A program made the translations under genes and the position numbers. This document shows, in pieces, positions 27,202 to 36,381 of a stretch of 64,000 bases of DNA. The stretch covers positions 62,001-126,000 of the forward strand of contig NZ_JANINI010000005.1 in the NCBI RefSeq assembly GCF_024580145.1. Reading direction: 5' to 3'. The DNA is from Methyloversatilis sp. XJ19-49 (GTDB lineage Bacteria; Pseudomonadota; Gammaproteobacteria; Burkholderiales; Rhodocyclaceae). The notes beneath the pieces are model-generated. The model was given only the letters and a program-made list of their open reading frames with translations. It was not told where the DNA came from and ran no database searches. Every line of letters starts with the position of its first letter. The stretch's first letter is position 1.

Positions 27202-28389
27202 TCAGATGCGTTCGATGATGCCGGCAATGCCCTGCCCGCCGCCGATGCACATCGTGATCAGGCCGTAGCGGCCGCCCGTGCGCTGCAGTTCGTACAGACA
27301 CTTGACGGTCAGGACGGCGCCGGTGGCACCGACCGGATGGCCGAGGCCCACTGCACCGCCGTTGACGTTCACCTTGGCCGGATCAAGACCGAGTTCGCGC
27401 GTCACGCACATCGCCTGCACCGCAAACGCCTCATTCGATTCGATCACGTCGAGATCGGACGCCTTCAGGCCGGCACGCGCGAGCGCCAGCTTGACGGCGG
27501 GAATCGGGCCCGTGCCCATGATGCTGGGCGCTACGCCGGCGACCGCATAGGACACCAGGCGGGCCAGCGGCTTCGCACCGGCGCGCGCCGCGGCACCCGC
27601 TTCCATCATGACGATGGCGGCTGCGCCATCGTTGATGCCCGAGGCGTTGCCGGCCGTCACCGAGCCGTCCTTCTTGAACACCGGGCGCAGCTTTGCCATG
27701 CCTTCGATCGTGGCGTCACGACGGAAATGTTCGTCGGTGTCGATGACCGTCGTACCCTTCTTGGTCTGCACTTCAAGCGGCGCGATCTGCGACTTGAAAT
27801 GGCCGGCATCGGTTGCGGCAGCCGCGCGGCGGTGCGACTCGACGGCGAAAGCGTCCTGATCTTCACGACCGAAACCGAACTGGCTGGCGATGTTCTCGGC
27901 CGTGATGCCCATGTGTGTCGTTTCGAACGGATCGGTCAGTGCGCCGACCATCATGTCGATCATCTTGGTGTCGTTCATGCGGGCGCCCCAGCGCGCAGCC
28001 GGCATCAGGTAGCCACCGCGGCTCATGGTTTCGACGCCACCGCCGACTGCACATTCGGCATCGCCGAGCTGGATGGCATTGGCGGCCGACACGATGGCCT
28101 GGAAGCCGGAACCGCACAGGCGGTTCACGCCCATTGCGCAGGATTCCTGGGCCATGCCGGCATTGAGTGCGACGACACGCGACACATACATGTCACGCGC
28201 TTCGGTGTGGATCACGTTGCCGAACACCAGATGCTGCGCTTCCTTGGCATCGACACCGGCGCGCGCGAAGGCGGCCTTGACGACATGCGCGCCCAGATCA
28301 CATGCCGTGAAATCCTTCAGCGAACCGCCGTAGGCACCGATCGGCGTACGCGCTGCACCCACGATCACCACTTCTCTCTTGTCAGCCAT
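27202..28389 (-). CDS. Acetyl-CoA C-acyltransferase (thiolase)
   Basis: A 395-residue thiolase of the biosynthetic/beta-ketothiolase class (acetoacetyl-CoA formation or cleavage), probably feeding polyhydroxyalkanoate or fatty-acid metabolism. Active-site residues are visible: the nucleophilic Cys in MGVNRLCGSGFQAIVSAANA, the HPVGATG His near the C-terminus (GAVGLGHPVGATGAV) and CIGGGQGIAGIIERI with the second Cys. The ATG at 28389 has GGAGGT seven bases upstream; a GTG six bases earlier is too close to it. It follows the CobD/CbiB-like gene and is the last gene before a strong terminator. Confidence 0.94.
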   Translation of the reverse strand: MADKREVVIVGAARTPIGAYGGSLKDFTACDLGAHVVKAAFARAGVDAKEAQHLVFGNVIHTEARDMYVSRVVALNAGMAQESCAMGVNRLCGSGFQAIVSAANAIQLGDAECAVGGGVETMSRGGYLMPAARWGARMNDTKMIDMMVGALTDPFETTHMGITAENIASQFGFGREDQDAFAVESHRRAAAATDAGHFKSQIAPLEVQTKKGTTVIDTDEHFRRDATIEGMAKLRPVFKKDGSVTAGNASGINDGAAAIVMMEAGAAARAGAKPLARLVSYAVAGVAPSIMGTGPIPAVKLALARAGLKASDLDVIESNEAFAVQAMCVTRELGLDPAKVNVNGGAVGLGHPVGATGAVLTVKCLYELQRTGGRYGLITMCIGGGQGIAGIIERI

Positions 28390-28432
28390 CGCCACAACCT
28401 CCCTTGAAATCAGTTTCCGAACACGTTTCGAA

Positions 28433-29359
28433 TCAGTTTCCGATATAGCCGGCCAGTGTCAGCAAGCCAAGCAGGATCAGACAAAACACCAGTGTGCGCC
28501 AGACCAGCCCAATCGCGCTTTGCATCAGATCAACATCGGCGTCATTGCCCATGCCCAGTTCGGGCCGGTCAGCCACCTCCCCAAGCTCGAACAGCGGCGC
28601 ACCGAGCTTGACGCCCAGTGCGCCGGCCCCACTGGCCAGCAGGATGCCGGCCGCCTGTTCGGGCCACCTTGCCGCCTGCGTACGCCAGCAATGCACCGCA
28701 TCCTCGAAATCGCCGACGATGGCGAACGTGGCGGCGGTCATGCGCACGGGTACCCAGTCCAGCCATTCGTACATGCGACGCGCAAAGCGGCCGAATGCAC
28801 CGAATTCGATGTTTTCCCGCCGCGCCCACGACCACGACAGGCGTTCCGTAAGCCGATACAGCAGCGGTCCGGTCGGCCCGGGCAGCAGGGCGAACAGCGC
28901 AAGCGGCGCAAGCACGTGCCGGTGCGCCGCGAGGATGCCCTGCTCGATGGACAGCCGGGCGATTTCCTCGGTCTTCAGGCGATCGGTATTGCGCTGCAGC
29001 CAGTCCGACAGCTCGCGTCGCGCCGTGTCCGGATCGTCGGCGCGCAGTGCGTCTGCAATCGCCTCGAAATGATGGCTGAACTGGCGGAAACCCATGGTGA
29101 CGTAAAGCACCAGCACGTTGAGCGCCCAGCCGAGCAAGGGGTTGATCCACACCAGCACGAGGTACAGACACCACACCGCGAACACCGGCAGGCCGACCGC
29201 GAGCACCCAGGCGATCACGCCGTGCCGCGCTTCACCGGCATTGAGCCGCTGTTCGAACCAGAAGGCGTAGCGGGCAAGCGGCCCCGCCACTACGCGTTCG
29301 TAGGACAGCGGTTTGTATTGCTCGATCAGGAGTGCGACGAAGAGGGACAGCCAGGTCAT
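28433..29359 (-). CDS. CobD/CbiB family membrane protein
   Basis: A 308-residue integral membrane protein of the CobD/CbiB/AmpE-like family, starting MTWLSLFVALLIEQYKPLSY. It has hydrophobic segments near residues 48-70, 76-90, 150-165 and at the C-terminus (LVFCLILLGLLTLAGYIGN). True CobD makes adenosylcobinamide phosphate, but this betaproteobacterial branch is usually encoded away from cobalamin genes and beside a NUDIX hydrolase, as here. Its function is therefore uncertain. No other cobalamin synthesis gene is in the window. Confidence 0.85.
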   Translation of the reverse strand: MTWLSLFVALLIEQYKPLSYERVVAGPLARYAFWFEQRLNAGEARHGVIAWVLAVGLPVFAVWCLYLVLVWINPLLGWALNVLVLYVTMGFRQFSHHFEAIADALRADDPDTARRELSDWLQRNTDRLKTEEIARLSIEQGILAAHRHVLAPLALFALLPGPTGPLLYRLTERLSWSWARRENIEFGAFGRFARRMYEWLDWVPVRMTAATFAIVGDFEDAVHCWRTQAARWPEQAAGILLASGAGALGVKLGAPLFELGEVADRPELGMGNDADVDLMQSAIGLVWRTLVFCLILLGLLTLAGYIGN

Positions 29360-29458
29360 GAAGAAGCGTCAGTTGCCGTGCCAGCCTGCGGACGATAGCA
29401 CACCGCGGAATCCGGCGCCGGGCGGGCGTCCGCGGCCAGATGTCAACACAGCCCGTTG

Positions 29459-30073
29459 TCACCGCCGCAGTGGCGGTTCGGCGAGCAGGTGCTCGGCGAA
29501 ACTGACGATCATCCCGGCAGTCGCACCCCAGATGTCGTAGCCCTGCCAGGGCATGGCCCAGTACTCACGCATCACGCCTTCGTGCTCGATGCGGCCGCGC
29601 GTGCGGTTCGACGGATCGATCAGGAAGGACAGCGGTGTTTCGAAGGCTTCGGCGACCTCGAAAGGATCGAGCCGCAGCACAAGCGGTGCATGCAGAAGGC
29701 CGACCACCGGCGTCACTCGAAATCCGCTCGCCGTGATGAAGTAGTCGGGCAGGCGGCCGATCAGTTCGACCTGTCCGGCCGCCAGACCGATTTCTTCCTG
29801 CGCCTCGCGCAGCGCGGTGGCTTCGGGCGACACATCACCCGGGTCGACCCGCCCCCCCGGGAAGGCGATCTGTCCCGGGTGATCATAAAGATGGGCGCTG
29901 CGCCGGGTCAGCAGCAATGTCGGCTCGGCACCGCCGATGACCACCGGCACCAGCACGGCGGCGGGCGTGAAGCCGGCGAAGCGCTCGTCGATCGGGCACG
30001 GCTGCAGCGCGCGCAGGCGACTGCGCAAACCATGCGGGTCGAAACCGGCGGACGACAGCACGGGCGTGTCCAT
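29459..30073 (-). CDS. NUDIX hydrolase, CoA pyrophosphatase type
   Basis: A 204-residue NUDIX protein. The NUDIX box is seen as GGRVDPGDVSPEATALREAQ followed by EEIGL, preceded by HLYDHPGQIAFP, which is characteristic of the CoA/acyl-CoA pyrophosphatase (YeaB/NudL-like) subgroup. It would hydrolyse CoA derivatives to phosphopantetheine and 3',5'-ADP. The start overlaps the retropepsin stop by one base, so translation is coupled. It is part of the retropepsin-NUDIX-CobD-thiolase operon. Confidence 0.9.
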   Translation of the reverse strand: MDTPVLSSAGFDPHGLRSRLRALQPCPIDERFAGFTPAAVLVPVVIGGAEPTLLLTRRSAHLYDHPGQIAFPGGRVDPGDVSPEATALREAQEEIGLAAGQVELIGRLPDYFITASGFRVTPVVGLLHAPLVLRLDPFEVAEAFETPLSFLIDPSNRTRGRIEHEGVMREYWAMPWQGYDIWGATAGMIVSFAEHLLAEPPLRR

Positions 30074-30729
30074 CAGAAGCGCTGCTTCAGCGTCATGATC
30101 TGGCCCGTGCGCTGCATGTCCATGCGGTTCAGAAAGCTCATGCCAAGCAGCACGTGCGGCATGTCGGTCTCCATCACCGCCGCGTCGACATTGCTCAGCG
30201 TCACGCCGCCCAGTTTGACGCTGGCCAGCTTGACCCGCCAGGCGCGCACCACGCCATTGGCGGTCTGCACCACCATGACCGGCGCCGACGCGGTGCGGAT
30301 ATTGGCGCGCAGCGCGTCGCTGCGCCCGAGCGCAATGACCGTGGCACCGGTATCGAGCAGGAAGCGCACCGGTGTGCCGTTGATCGCACCATCCGACAGG
30401 AAATGTCCCTGCGAATCGGCGTTCAGGTGGATGGCGACCGCCCCCGCATCGCTGCTGCGCGACGAGGCGACATTTTCGCCGATGCGCAGTTGCACGCGCC
30501 GGCCCTCGACTTCAACCCATGCGCTGTCGCGGTCGACCGATAACAGCCGGATGCCTTCCGGCGAACGGGCACCGACGGACAGCGTGCGCGGCGCACCGCC
30601 ATCGACCACCAGCACCGCCTTGCCGCCGAACACACCGGCCAGCGACAGGTCGACTGCCTGTGCGGAACAGACCGCCAGCGACAGAAGCATCGCTAGAATG
30701 TACGCAGGAGGTCTATTGATGAAGCCCAT
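30073..30729 (-). CDS. Periplasmic retropepsin-like aspartic protease
   Basis: A 218-residue protein of the bacterial clan AA (TIGR02281-like) single-domain aspartic proteases. The catalytic motif DTGAT lies in VRFLLDTGATVIALG, with the second conserved turn at HVLLGMSFLNRMD. An N-terminal signal peptide (MGFINRPPAYILAMLLSLAV, cleavage after AQA) suggests export. This supports the ATG at 30729 over an ATG at 30690, which would lack the charged N-region. With this start it overlaps the divergent amidotransferase gene by 11 bases. It is probably active as a dimer. First gene of its operon. Confidence 0.87.
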   Translation of the reverse strand: MGFINRPPAYILAMLLSLAVCSAQAVDLSLAGVFGGKAVLVVDGGAPRTLSVGARSPEGIRLLSVDRDSAWVEVEGRRVQLRIGENVASSRSSDAGAVAIHLNADSQGHFLSDGAINGTPVRFLLDTGATVIALGRSDALRANIRTASAPVMVVQTANGVVRAWRVKLASVKLGGVTLSNVDAAVMETDMPHVLLGMSFLNRMDMQRTGQIMTLKQRF

Positions 30730-31423
30730 TGCAGTTTTCCGTCACAGCCTGACCGAGGGGCCAGGACATATAGCAACATACATGAAAGGCATAGGTCGCG
30801 ACATCAAGGTGGTCGCCATCGACCGTGGAGATGTCGTTCCGCACGATCCGACCGCGTTTGCCGGCCTGTGTTTCATGGGCGGCCCGATGAGTGTTAACGA
30901 CCCGCTGCCCTGGATACCTGAGGTGCTTGCGCTGATCCGCCGCGCGGTGGATGCCGACATACCGGTCATCGGTCACTGTCTGGGCGGACAGCTGATGTCG
31001 AAAGCGCTCGGTGGCACGGTGGGCGCCAATCCGGTCAAGGAGATCGGCTGGCGCGACGTGACGCTCAAAGGTCCTGCTGCGCGCGAGTGGTTCGGCGACC
31101 GGGCGGGTTTCCTGTCGTTTCACTGGCACGGTGAAACCTTTACGCTGCCCGAAGGTGCCACCCATCTGCTGGCGTCGGATGCCTGCACCCATCAGGCCTG
31201 GGCGATCGGCAAGCATCTGGCGATGCAATGCCACATCGAAATGACCGAAGCGATGATCCGCGAGTGGTGTGTCGGCGGGCAGAAGGAAATCCGCGAGGCT
31301 TCGGCTCAGCCGACGGTGCAATCGGCCGACGGCATGCAGCAGGACATCGAGGCGCGCGTGGCGGCGCTGCACGCGGTGGCGGAAACCGCCTATGCGAAGT
31401 GGAGCGAAGGTCTGAAGGACTGA
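30719..31423 (+). CDS. Class I glutamine amidotransferase family protein (GMP-synthase-like)
   Basis: A 234-residue, stand-alone class I glutamine amidotransferase domain. The nucleophile elbow is GHCLGGQL with the expected Cys, preceded by the oxyanion region FMGGPMSVND. The family His is in FHWHGETF, and an Asp/Glu pair is in CHIEMTEAMI. The acceptor substrate is unknown. The ATG at 30719 follows AGGAGG with ideal spacing; the much longer in-frame upstream extension is antisense to NUDIX and retropepsin and was rejected. It converges on yajQ. Confidence 0.9.
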   Translation: MKPIAVFRHSLTEGPGHIATYMKGIGRDIKVVAIDRGDVVPHDPTAFAGLCFMGGPMSVNDPLPWIPEVLALIRRAVDADIPVIGHCLGGQLMSKALGGTVGANPVKEIGWRDVTLKGPAAREWFGDRAGFLSFHWHGETFTLPEGATHLLASDACTHQAWAIGKHLAMQCHIEMTEAMIREWCVGGQKEIREASAQPTVQSADGMQQDIEARVAALHAVAETAYAKWSEGLKD

Positions 31424-31459
31424 GCCGCGCCGCCGGCTGACGACGCGGCCGCGCGCCGC

Positions 31460-31945
31460 TCAGTCGCGGAAATTGCCGAACTGCAGCGGGATGTCGGTCA
31501 CCTGCTTGCGCAGCAGCGCGATCGCGTCCTGCAGCACGTCGCGCTTGGCGCCGGTCACGCGCACCTCTTCGCCCTGGATGCTGCCCTGTACCTTGAGCTT
31601 GCTGTCCTTGAGGACGCGCACGATCTTCTTGGCCGATTCGCTCTCGATGCCCACCTTGAGCTTCAGTTCCTGCTTCGACTTGTTGCCGCTGATCTTCTGC
31701 GCGTCGCCACGCTCGATCGAACGCACGTCGATGTTGCGCTTGGCGAACTTGGTGAGCAGCACGTCGTAGACCTGGTCGAGCTTGAAGTCATCATCCGCGT
31801 ACAGCGTCAGCAGCTTGTCGCCCTGCTCGACGCGCGCATCCGACCCCTTGAAGTCGAAGCGGTTGGCAATTTCCTTGTTCGCCTGATCGACCGCATTGCG
31901 CAGTTCGACCATGTCTATTTCGGAACTGATATCGAAGGAAGGCAT
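31460..31945 (-). CDS. YajQ family cyclic-di-GMP-binding protein
   Basis: A 161-residue member of the YajQ family ([20 protein letters not shown]), with the duplicated RNA-binding-like fold of the family. Homologues bind nucleotides, and in Xanthomonas and Pseudomonas a YajQ protein is a c-di-GMP receptor; here that role is only inferred. It is the last gene of the argD-argF-argG-ppnP-yajQ run, 24 bp behind ppnP. Confidence 0.93.
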   Translation of the reverse strand: MPSFDISSEIDMVELRNAVDQANKEIANRFDFKGSDARVEQGDKLLTLYADDDFKLDQVYDVLLTKFAKRNIDVRSIERGDAQKISGNKSKQELKLKVGIESESAKKIVRVLKDSKLKVQGSIQGEEVRVTGAKRDVLQDAIALLRKQVTDIPLQFGNFRD

Positions 31946-31969
31946 GCGTCGGTTCCCGGAAGTGTCCGC

Positions 31970-32284
31970 TCAACCGAAGTGGCAGACGTAGTGATAGGGC
32001 TCGCCGGTGACCTCGATGTCGAATGACGAGTTGCCGGGTACATCATAGGACTCGCCCGCGCCGTAGGTCTTCCACGCCGTTTCACCCTTCAGGCGCACAC
32101 GGCAGCTGCCCGCCACACCTTCCATGATTTCCGGTGCGCCGGTGTTGAAGGTGAGCGTGGCCGGCAGGATGACGCCGACCGACTTCTTCGTGCCGTCGGC
32201 GAACTGGATGCTGTGGCTGACGCACTTGCCGTCGAAATACACATTGGCCTTCTTGACGACATTGACGTTGTCGAACTGGGACAT
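31970..32284 (-). CDS. ppnP: Pyrimidine/purine nucleoside phosphorylase
   Basis: A 104-residue cupin-fold protein of the PpnP (formerly DUF1255) family, starting [20 protein letters not shown] and ending [13 protein letters not shown]. It phosphorolyses diverse nucleosides to free base and ribose-1-phosphate. Length and both sequence ends match the family. It is encoded between argG and yajQ on the same strand. Confidence 0.92.
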   Translation of the reverse strand: MSQFDNVNVVKKANVYFDGKCVSHSIQFADGTKKSVGVILPATLTFNTGAPEIMEGVAGSCRVRLKGETAWKTYGAGESYDVPGNSSFDIEVTGEPYHYVCHFG

Positions 32285-32320
32285 GCTTGCGTTCCTGTAA
32301 GTGGGTTTGCGACTGGAGAC

Positions 32321-33571
32321 TTACTTGCCGCGCTTGATCGCTGCGTTGGCGGCAATGCGCATGCGCAGCGCGTTCAGCTTGATGAAACCGGCCGCATCCT
32401 TCTGGTCGTACGCACCGGCGTCGTCCTCGAAGGTGGCGATGGTCGGATCGAACAGCGAATCGGTCTTCGAATCGCGCGCGACGACGACGACATTGCCCTT
32501 GTAAAGCTTCAGCCGCACCCAGCCATTGACCGATTGCTGCGTATGGTCGATCAGCGCCTGCAGCGCGCGGCGCTCCGGGCTCCACCAGTAGCCGGTGTAG
32601 ATGATGCTGGCGTAGCGCGGCATCAGGTCGTCCTTCAGATGGGCCACTTCGCGGTCCAGCGTGATCGACTCGATGGCGCGGTGGGCGCGCAGCAGGATGG
32701 TGCCGCCCGGTGTTTCGTAGCAGCCGCGCGATTTCATGCCGACGTAGCGGTTCTCGACCAGGTCGAGGCGGCCGATGCCGTGCTTGCCACCGATCTGGTT
32801 CAGCGAGGCCAGAAGCTCGTGCGCCTTCATGCGCGTGCCGTTGATGCTGACCAGATCGCCGCGCTCGAATTCGAGATCGAGGTATTCGGCCGCGTCCGGC
32901 GCCGCTTCCGGCGACACCGTCCAGCGCCACATCGACTCTTCGGCCTCGGCGGACGGATCTTCGAGATGACGGCCTTCGTAGCTGATGTGCAGCAGATTGG
33001 CGTCCATCGAATACGGCGAGCCACCCTGCTTGTGCTTCATTTCGATCGGTATGCCGTGCGTTTCGGCGTAGGCGAGCAGCTTTTCGCGCGAAAGCAGATC
33101 CCACTCGCGCCACGGCGCGATCACCTTCACATTCGGCATCAAGGCGTAGGCCCCCAGCTCGAAACGAACCTGGTCGTTGCCCTTGCCGGTCGCGCCGTGC
33201 GAAATGGCGGTGGCGCCTGTTTCGCGGGCGATGTCGATCAGGCGCTTGGCGATCAGCGGACGCGCAATCGAGGTACCGAGCAGGTATTCGCCTTCGTAGA
33301 TCGTGTTGGCACGGAACATCGGAAACACGAAGTCGCGCACGAACTCCTCGCGCAGGTCGTCGATGTAGATGTTCTCCGGCTTGATGCCCAGCTTGATCGC
33401 CTTGGCGCGCGCCGGTTCGAGCTCTTCACCCTGGCCGAGATCGGCGGTGAAGGTCACGATTTCGCACTGGTACACATCCTGCAGCCACTTCAGGATGACC
33501 GAGGTGTCCAGGCCGCCCGAATAGGCCAGGACCACTTTCTTGATGTCGCCGCTACTCATCGTGCCACTCAT
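32321..33571 (-). CDS. argG: Argininosuccinate synthase
   Basis: Joins citrulline and aspartate with ATP in arginine synthesis. It has 416 residues with the N-type ATP pyrophosphatase loop AYSGGLDTS near the start and the family segments [18 protein letters not shown] and [20 protein letters not shown]. The start was set at the ATG at 33571 ([13 protein letters not shown]); an ATG at 33559 is equally possible, and neither has a strong ribosome-binding site. The long upstream extension of the frame is antisense-like and not part of the gene. It follows argF by 44 bp. Confidence 0.96.
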   Translation of the reverse strand: MSGTMSSGDIKKVVLAYSGGLDTSVILKWLQDVYQCEIVTFTADLGQGEELEPARAKAIKLGIKPENIYIDDLREEFVRDFVFPMFRANTIYEGEYLLGTSIARPLIAKRLIDIARETGATAISHGATGKGNDQVRFELGAYALMPNVKVIAPWREWDLLSREKLLAYAETHGIPIEMKHKQGGSPYSMDANLLHISYEGRHLEDPSAEAEESMWRWTVSPEAAPDAAEYLDLEFERGDLVSINGTRMKAHELLASLNQIGGKHGIGRLDLVENRYVGMKSRGCYETPGGTILLRAHRAIESITLDREVAHLKDDLMPRYASIIYTGYWWSPERRALQALIDHTQQSVNGWVRLKLYKGNVVVVARDSKTDSLFDPTIATFEDDAGAYDQKDAAGFIKLNALRMRIAANAAIKRGK

Positions 33572-33615
33572 CGTATTTCGTCTTTCGCTTTCAGTTGATC
33601 CGTTGATTCGTTGAT

Positions 33616-34539
33616 TCAGCTGCCGGACACGCGGCCCAGCAGCAGGAATTCCATCAGCGCCTTCTGGGCGTGCAGGCGGTTTTCGGCTTCTTCCCACACC
33701 ACCGAATGCGGGCCGTCGATCACGTCTGCACTGACCTCTTCTCCGCGATGTGCCGGCAGGCAGTGCATGAACAGCGAATCCGGCTTCGCGGCCTTCATCA
33801 TGTCGGCGTCGACCTGCCAGTCGGCGAACGCCGCGGCGCGCGCCTCGTTCTCCGCTTCCCAGCCCATCGAGGTCCATACATCGGTGGTGACCAGATCGGC
33901 GCCGCGCGCGGCGTCCATCGGGTCGGCGAAACACTCGTGATGATCGGTACCGACGCCGGCGCGCTCGGGTTCCACCTCGTAGCCGGGCGGCGTCGAAATA
34001 TTGAGCTTGAAGTCGAACAGCTCGGCCGCCTGCATCCAGGTGTGGCACATATTGTTCGAGTCACCGATCCACGCCACCGTGCGGCCCGATAGCTCGCCAC
34101 GGTGCTCGATCCAGGTGTAGATGTCGGCCAGCACCTGACACGGGTGGTATTCGTTGGTCAGACCGTTTATGACCGGCACCCGAGAGTTGGCCGCAAAACG
34201 CTCGATGATGGTCTGTTCGAAGGTGCGGATCATGACCACGTCGCACATGCGCGAAATGACCTGCGCCGCGTCTTCCACCGGCTCGCCGCGTCCAAGCTGC
34301 GAATCACGCGTATTCAGGTAGATGGCACTGCCACCCATCTGGTGCATGCCGGCTTCGAACGACAGCCGCGTGCGCGTGCTCTGCTTCTCGAAAATCATCA
34401 CCAGCGTGCGGTCCTGCAGCGGCCAGTACTGTTCGTAGCGCTTGAACTTGTCCTTGATCCAGCGCGTGCGCGCGAACACGTAGTCCAGTTCTTCGCGCGA
34501 CAGATCGGTGAGTTGCAGAAAGTGTCTGGGTCGAGTCAT
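33616..34539 (-). CDS. argF: Ornithine carbamoyltransferase
   Basis: Forms citrulline from ornithine and carbamoyl phosphate. It has 307 residues, with the carbamoyl-phosphate motif STRTRLSFE, the HPCQ motif ([11 protein letters not shown]), the ornithine-side DVWTSMGWE and the catalytic [10 protein letters not shown]. The ATG at 34539 starts two bases after the argD stop, so the genes are tightly coupled. The product feeds argG immediately downstream. Confidence 0.97.
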   Translation of the reverse strand: MTRPRHFLQLTDLSREELDYVFARTRWIKDKFKRYEQYWPLQDRTLVMIFEKQSTRTRLSFEAGMHQMGGSAIYLNTRDSQLGRGEPVEDAAQVISRMCDVVMIRTFEQTIIERFAANSRVPVINGLTNEYHPCQVLADIYTWIEHRGELSGRTVAWIGDSNNMCHTWMQAAELFDFKLNISTPPGYEVEPERAGVGTDHHECFADPMDAARGADLVTTDVWTSMGWEAENEARAAAFADWQVDADMMKAAKPDSLFMHCLPAHRGEEVSADVIDGPHSVVWEEAENRLHAQKALMEFLLLGRVSGS

Positions 34540-34541
34540 CG

Positions 34542-35729
34542 TCAGGCGGCGAGCTGGGCGCCCGCGAGAAAGTTGCGGATGAGGGGCGCCAGGCGCTGCA
34601 CCAGTTCCTGGCTGTCGGCATCGGAATAAATCAGCGGGGGTACCAGACGGATGGTGCTTTCCGACGTGACGTTGATCAGCACGCCCGCTTCGAGCGCCTG
34701 CGCGACCAGCGCACCGCACGGCCGGTCGAGTTCGACACCGATCATCATGCCGACGCCACGAATGTCCTTCACGCCGGCGGTGTCGGCCAATGCCGTGCGG
34801 AAGGCGGCGCGGATCGCATCGCCCTGACGCACCGCGTTTTCCATGAGGCCATCGCGCTCGATCACGTGCAGCGTGGTCAGCGCCGCGGCGCAGGCCAGCG
34901 GATTGCCGCCGAAGGTCGAGCCGTGCGTGCCGGGCTTGAACACACCGGCCGCCGGACCGCGCGCAAGGCAGGCACCGATCGGCACACCGGAACCCAGACC
35001 CTTGGCCAGCGTCATCACGTCCGGTTCGATACCCGCATGCTGAAAGGCAAACCAGCTGCCGGTGCGGCCGACGCCGCTCTGCACTTCGTCGACCATCATC
35101 AGCCACTGATGCTGGGAGCACAATTCGCGCAGTTCGCGCACGTAGGCCAGATCGGCCGGATGGATGCCGCCTTCGCCCTGGACCGGTTCGAACAGCACGG
35201 CCACCACATTGCGGTTGTGTTCGGCAATGGCCTTCACGGCGGCGATGTCACTGAACGGCACCCGGTAGAACCCCGGCGTCAGTGGCTCAAACCCGGCCTG
35301 CACCTTGCGGTTGCCGGTGGCCGACAATGTGGCCAGCGTGCGTCCGTGAAAGGCGTGCTCCATGACGATGATGCCCGGCAGCTCGACGCCGCGCTGATGT
35401 CCATACAGGCGTGCCAGCTTGATCGCCGCCTCGTTCGCTTCGCAACCGGAGTTGCAGAAGAACACCTCGTCCATGCCCGACAACGCGGCCAGACGGTCCG
35501 ACAGGTCTTCCTGCGCGGTCACCCGGTAGAGGTTCGAGCAATGGATCATTTCGGCGGCCTGGCGGCAAATCGCTTGCACCAGATCAGGGTGGCCGTGGCC
35601 CAGCGTGTTGACCGCCACGCCCGCCATTGCGTCCAGATATTCGCGTCCGGCATCGTCGAACAGGCGGGCGCCCTTGCCGTGCGTGAAGGCGACCGGCTGC
35701 CGGCCGTATGTATTCATCAGATGCGTCAT
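34542..35729 (-). CDS. argD: Acetylornithine aminotransferase
   Basis: A PLP-dependent class III aminotransferase of arginine synthesis, 395 residues. It has the cofactor region FCNSGCEANEAAIKLARLYG, the Asp of MMVDEVQSGVGRTG and the Schiff-base Lys in TLAKGLGSGVPIGA. It is the first structural gene of argD-argF-argG-ppnP-yajQ. A hairpin with a U-run and a short Arg-containing reading frame lie just upstream, possibly regulatory. Confidence 0.95.
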   Translation of the reverse strand: MTHLMNTYGRQPVAFTHGKGARLFDDAGREYLDAMAGVAVNTLGHGHPDLVQAICRQAAEMIHCSNLYRVTAQEDLSDRLAALSGMDEVFFCNSGCEANEAAIKLARLYGHQRGVELPGIIVMEHAFHGRTLATLSATGNRKVQAGFEPLTPGFYRVPFSDIAAVKAIAEHNRNVVAVLFEPVQGEGGIHPADLAYVRELRELCSQHQWLMMVDEVQSGVGRTGSWFAFQHAGIEPDVMTLAKGLGSGVPIGACLARGPAAGVFKPGTHGSTFGGNPLACAAALTTLHVIERDGLMENAVRQGDAIRAAFRTALADTAGVKDIRGVGMMIGVELDRPCGALVAQALEAGVLINVTSESTIRLVPPLIYSDADSQELVQRLAPLIRNFLAGAQLAA

Positions 35730-35783
35730 CGAAAGCTCCGCGACCGCGTGGCGAGTGTGCCGTCAGGCGCACTATGGAAAACG

Positions 35784-35815
35784 AAAAAAGCACGGCGGCT
35801 CGCGCCGCCGTGCTT
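35784..35815 (-). terminator. Rho-independent terminator or attenuator upstream of argD
   Basis: An 11-bp perfect stem (AAGCACGGCGG with CCGCCGTGCTT, 6-base loop) is followed on the minus strand by six T. It ends 54 bp before the argD ATG. It either terminates the transcript of the small gene at 36007-36234 or works as an attenuator for the arg operon. Confidence 0.8.
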
Positions 35816-35844
35816 GATCAAGCCACGATTTTAGTTCAAAGCCG

Positions 35845-35922
35845 TCACGCTGTGTAGCGCCAGACCTTCATGTTGCGGCGCACATCGTCACTGCAGCGCA
35901 GCAACAGGCGCAGGTGATACAT
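35845..35922 (-). CDS. Possible 25-residue leader peptide ahead of argD
   Basis: A short frame, MYHLRLLLRCSDDVRRNMKV followed by WRYTA, ends 29 bases before the terminator stem upstream of argD. Five of 25 codons are Arg (all CGC), including a tandem pair. The ribosome-binding site is weak (GAAG two bases from the ATG). It could be an arginine-sensing leader, a gene remnant or chance. No function is claimed. Confidence 0.25.
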   Translation of the reverse strand: MYHLRLLLRCSDDVRRNMKVWRYTA

Positions 35923-36006
35923 CGCTTCACGGCCCGCCCGAAGCCAGCTTCAGGACGCTAGCGCCTTGATCCGGAACAGATCATCAGCATGTGCGACGCG
36001 CCGACT

Positions 36007-36234
36007 TCAATCTGGCACAAAGCGTGCTAGAACCGAGCAACCCATGTAGATCTGTTTCAGCTTGCGTTCGGCGTCGTCCGCCGACGTACCTGGAATGCTC
36101 AGGTTCTCCATCAACACGCCGCTGCGTGTGCGAATGCTGAATCCGAACCGCGCTACCGGAGATCGCACCGTCGAAGGCTTCACTGCTTTGTGAGCGCGCA
36201 TGGGTGAATTAAGCATAAATCGCAATCTCGTCAT
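36007..36234 (-). CDS. Small hypothetical protein
   Basis: A 75-residue frame. The C-terminal half looks like a real small folded domain (FSIRTRSGVLMENLSIPGTS, then ADDAERKLKQIYMGCSVLAR). The basic N-terminus may be over-extended; internal ATGs at 36216 and 36201 are alternatives. I recall similar short proteins in other betaproteobacteria, but have no named family. It lies upstream of the hairpin that precedes argD and is divergent from the DUF3579 gene. No strong ribosome-binding site. Confidence 0.5.
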   Translation of the reverse strand: MTRLRFMLNSPMRAHKAVKPSTVRSPVARFGFSIRTRSGVLMENLSIPGTSADDAERKLKQIYMGCSVLARFVPD

Positions 36235-36381
36235 GGAGATAGCGCGAGTATAGAAACTAGTTGGTAACTTTACAATTCGTTCTGATTGTTTTTAAAGGAT
36301 TTCTTGTTTGCTCACTTCGCTGCCAGCGCACGCGTCTGTGACTCGGGTCAAGAATTCCATCGCACAGGTCGTAAATCCGAT

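Noticed and set aside
28433-29359. Assignment as a true cobalamin biosynthesis cobD/cbiB gene supplying the B12 photosensor
   Set aside because: It lies in a NUDIX/thiolase operon with no other cobalamin genes; the betaproteobacterial branch may have another role, so no direct link is claimed.
29456-30718. Long plus-strand extension (over 400 codons) in frame with the amidotransferase gene
   Set aside because: It is antisense to the well-supported NUDIX and retropepsin genes, and the amidotransferase has its own AGGAGG and ATG at 30719.
32321-34048. 575-codon extended frame containing argG
   Set aside because: The first part is antisense-like or out-of-frame sequence over argF; ArgG homologues begin near MSSGDIKKV.
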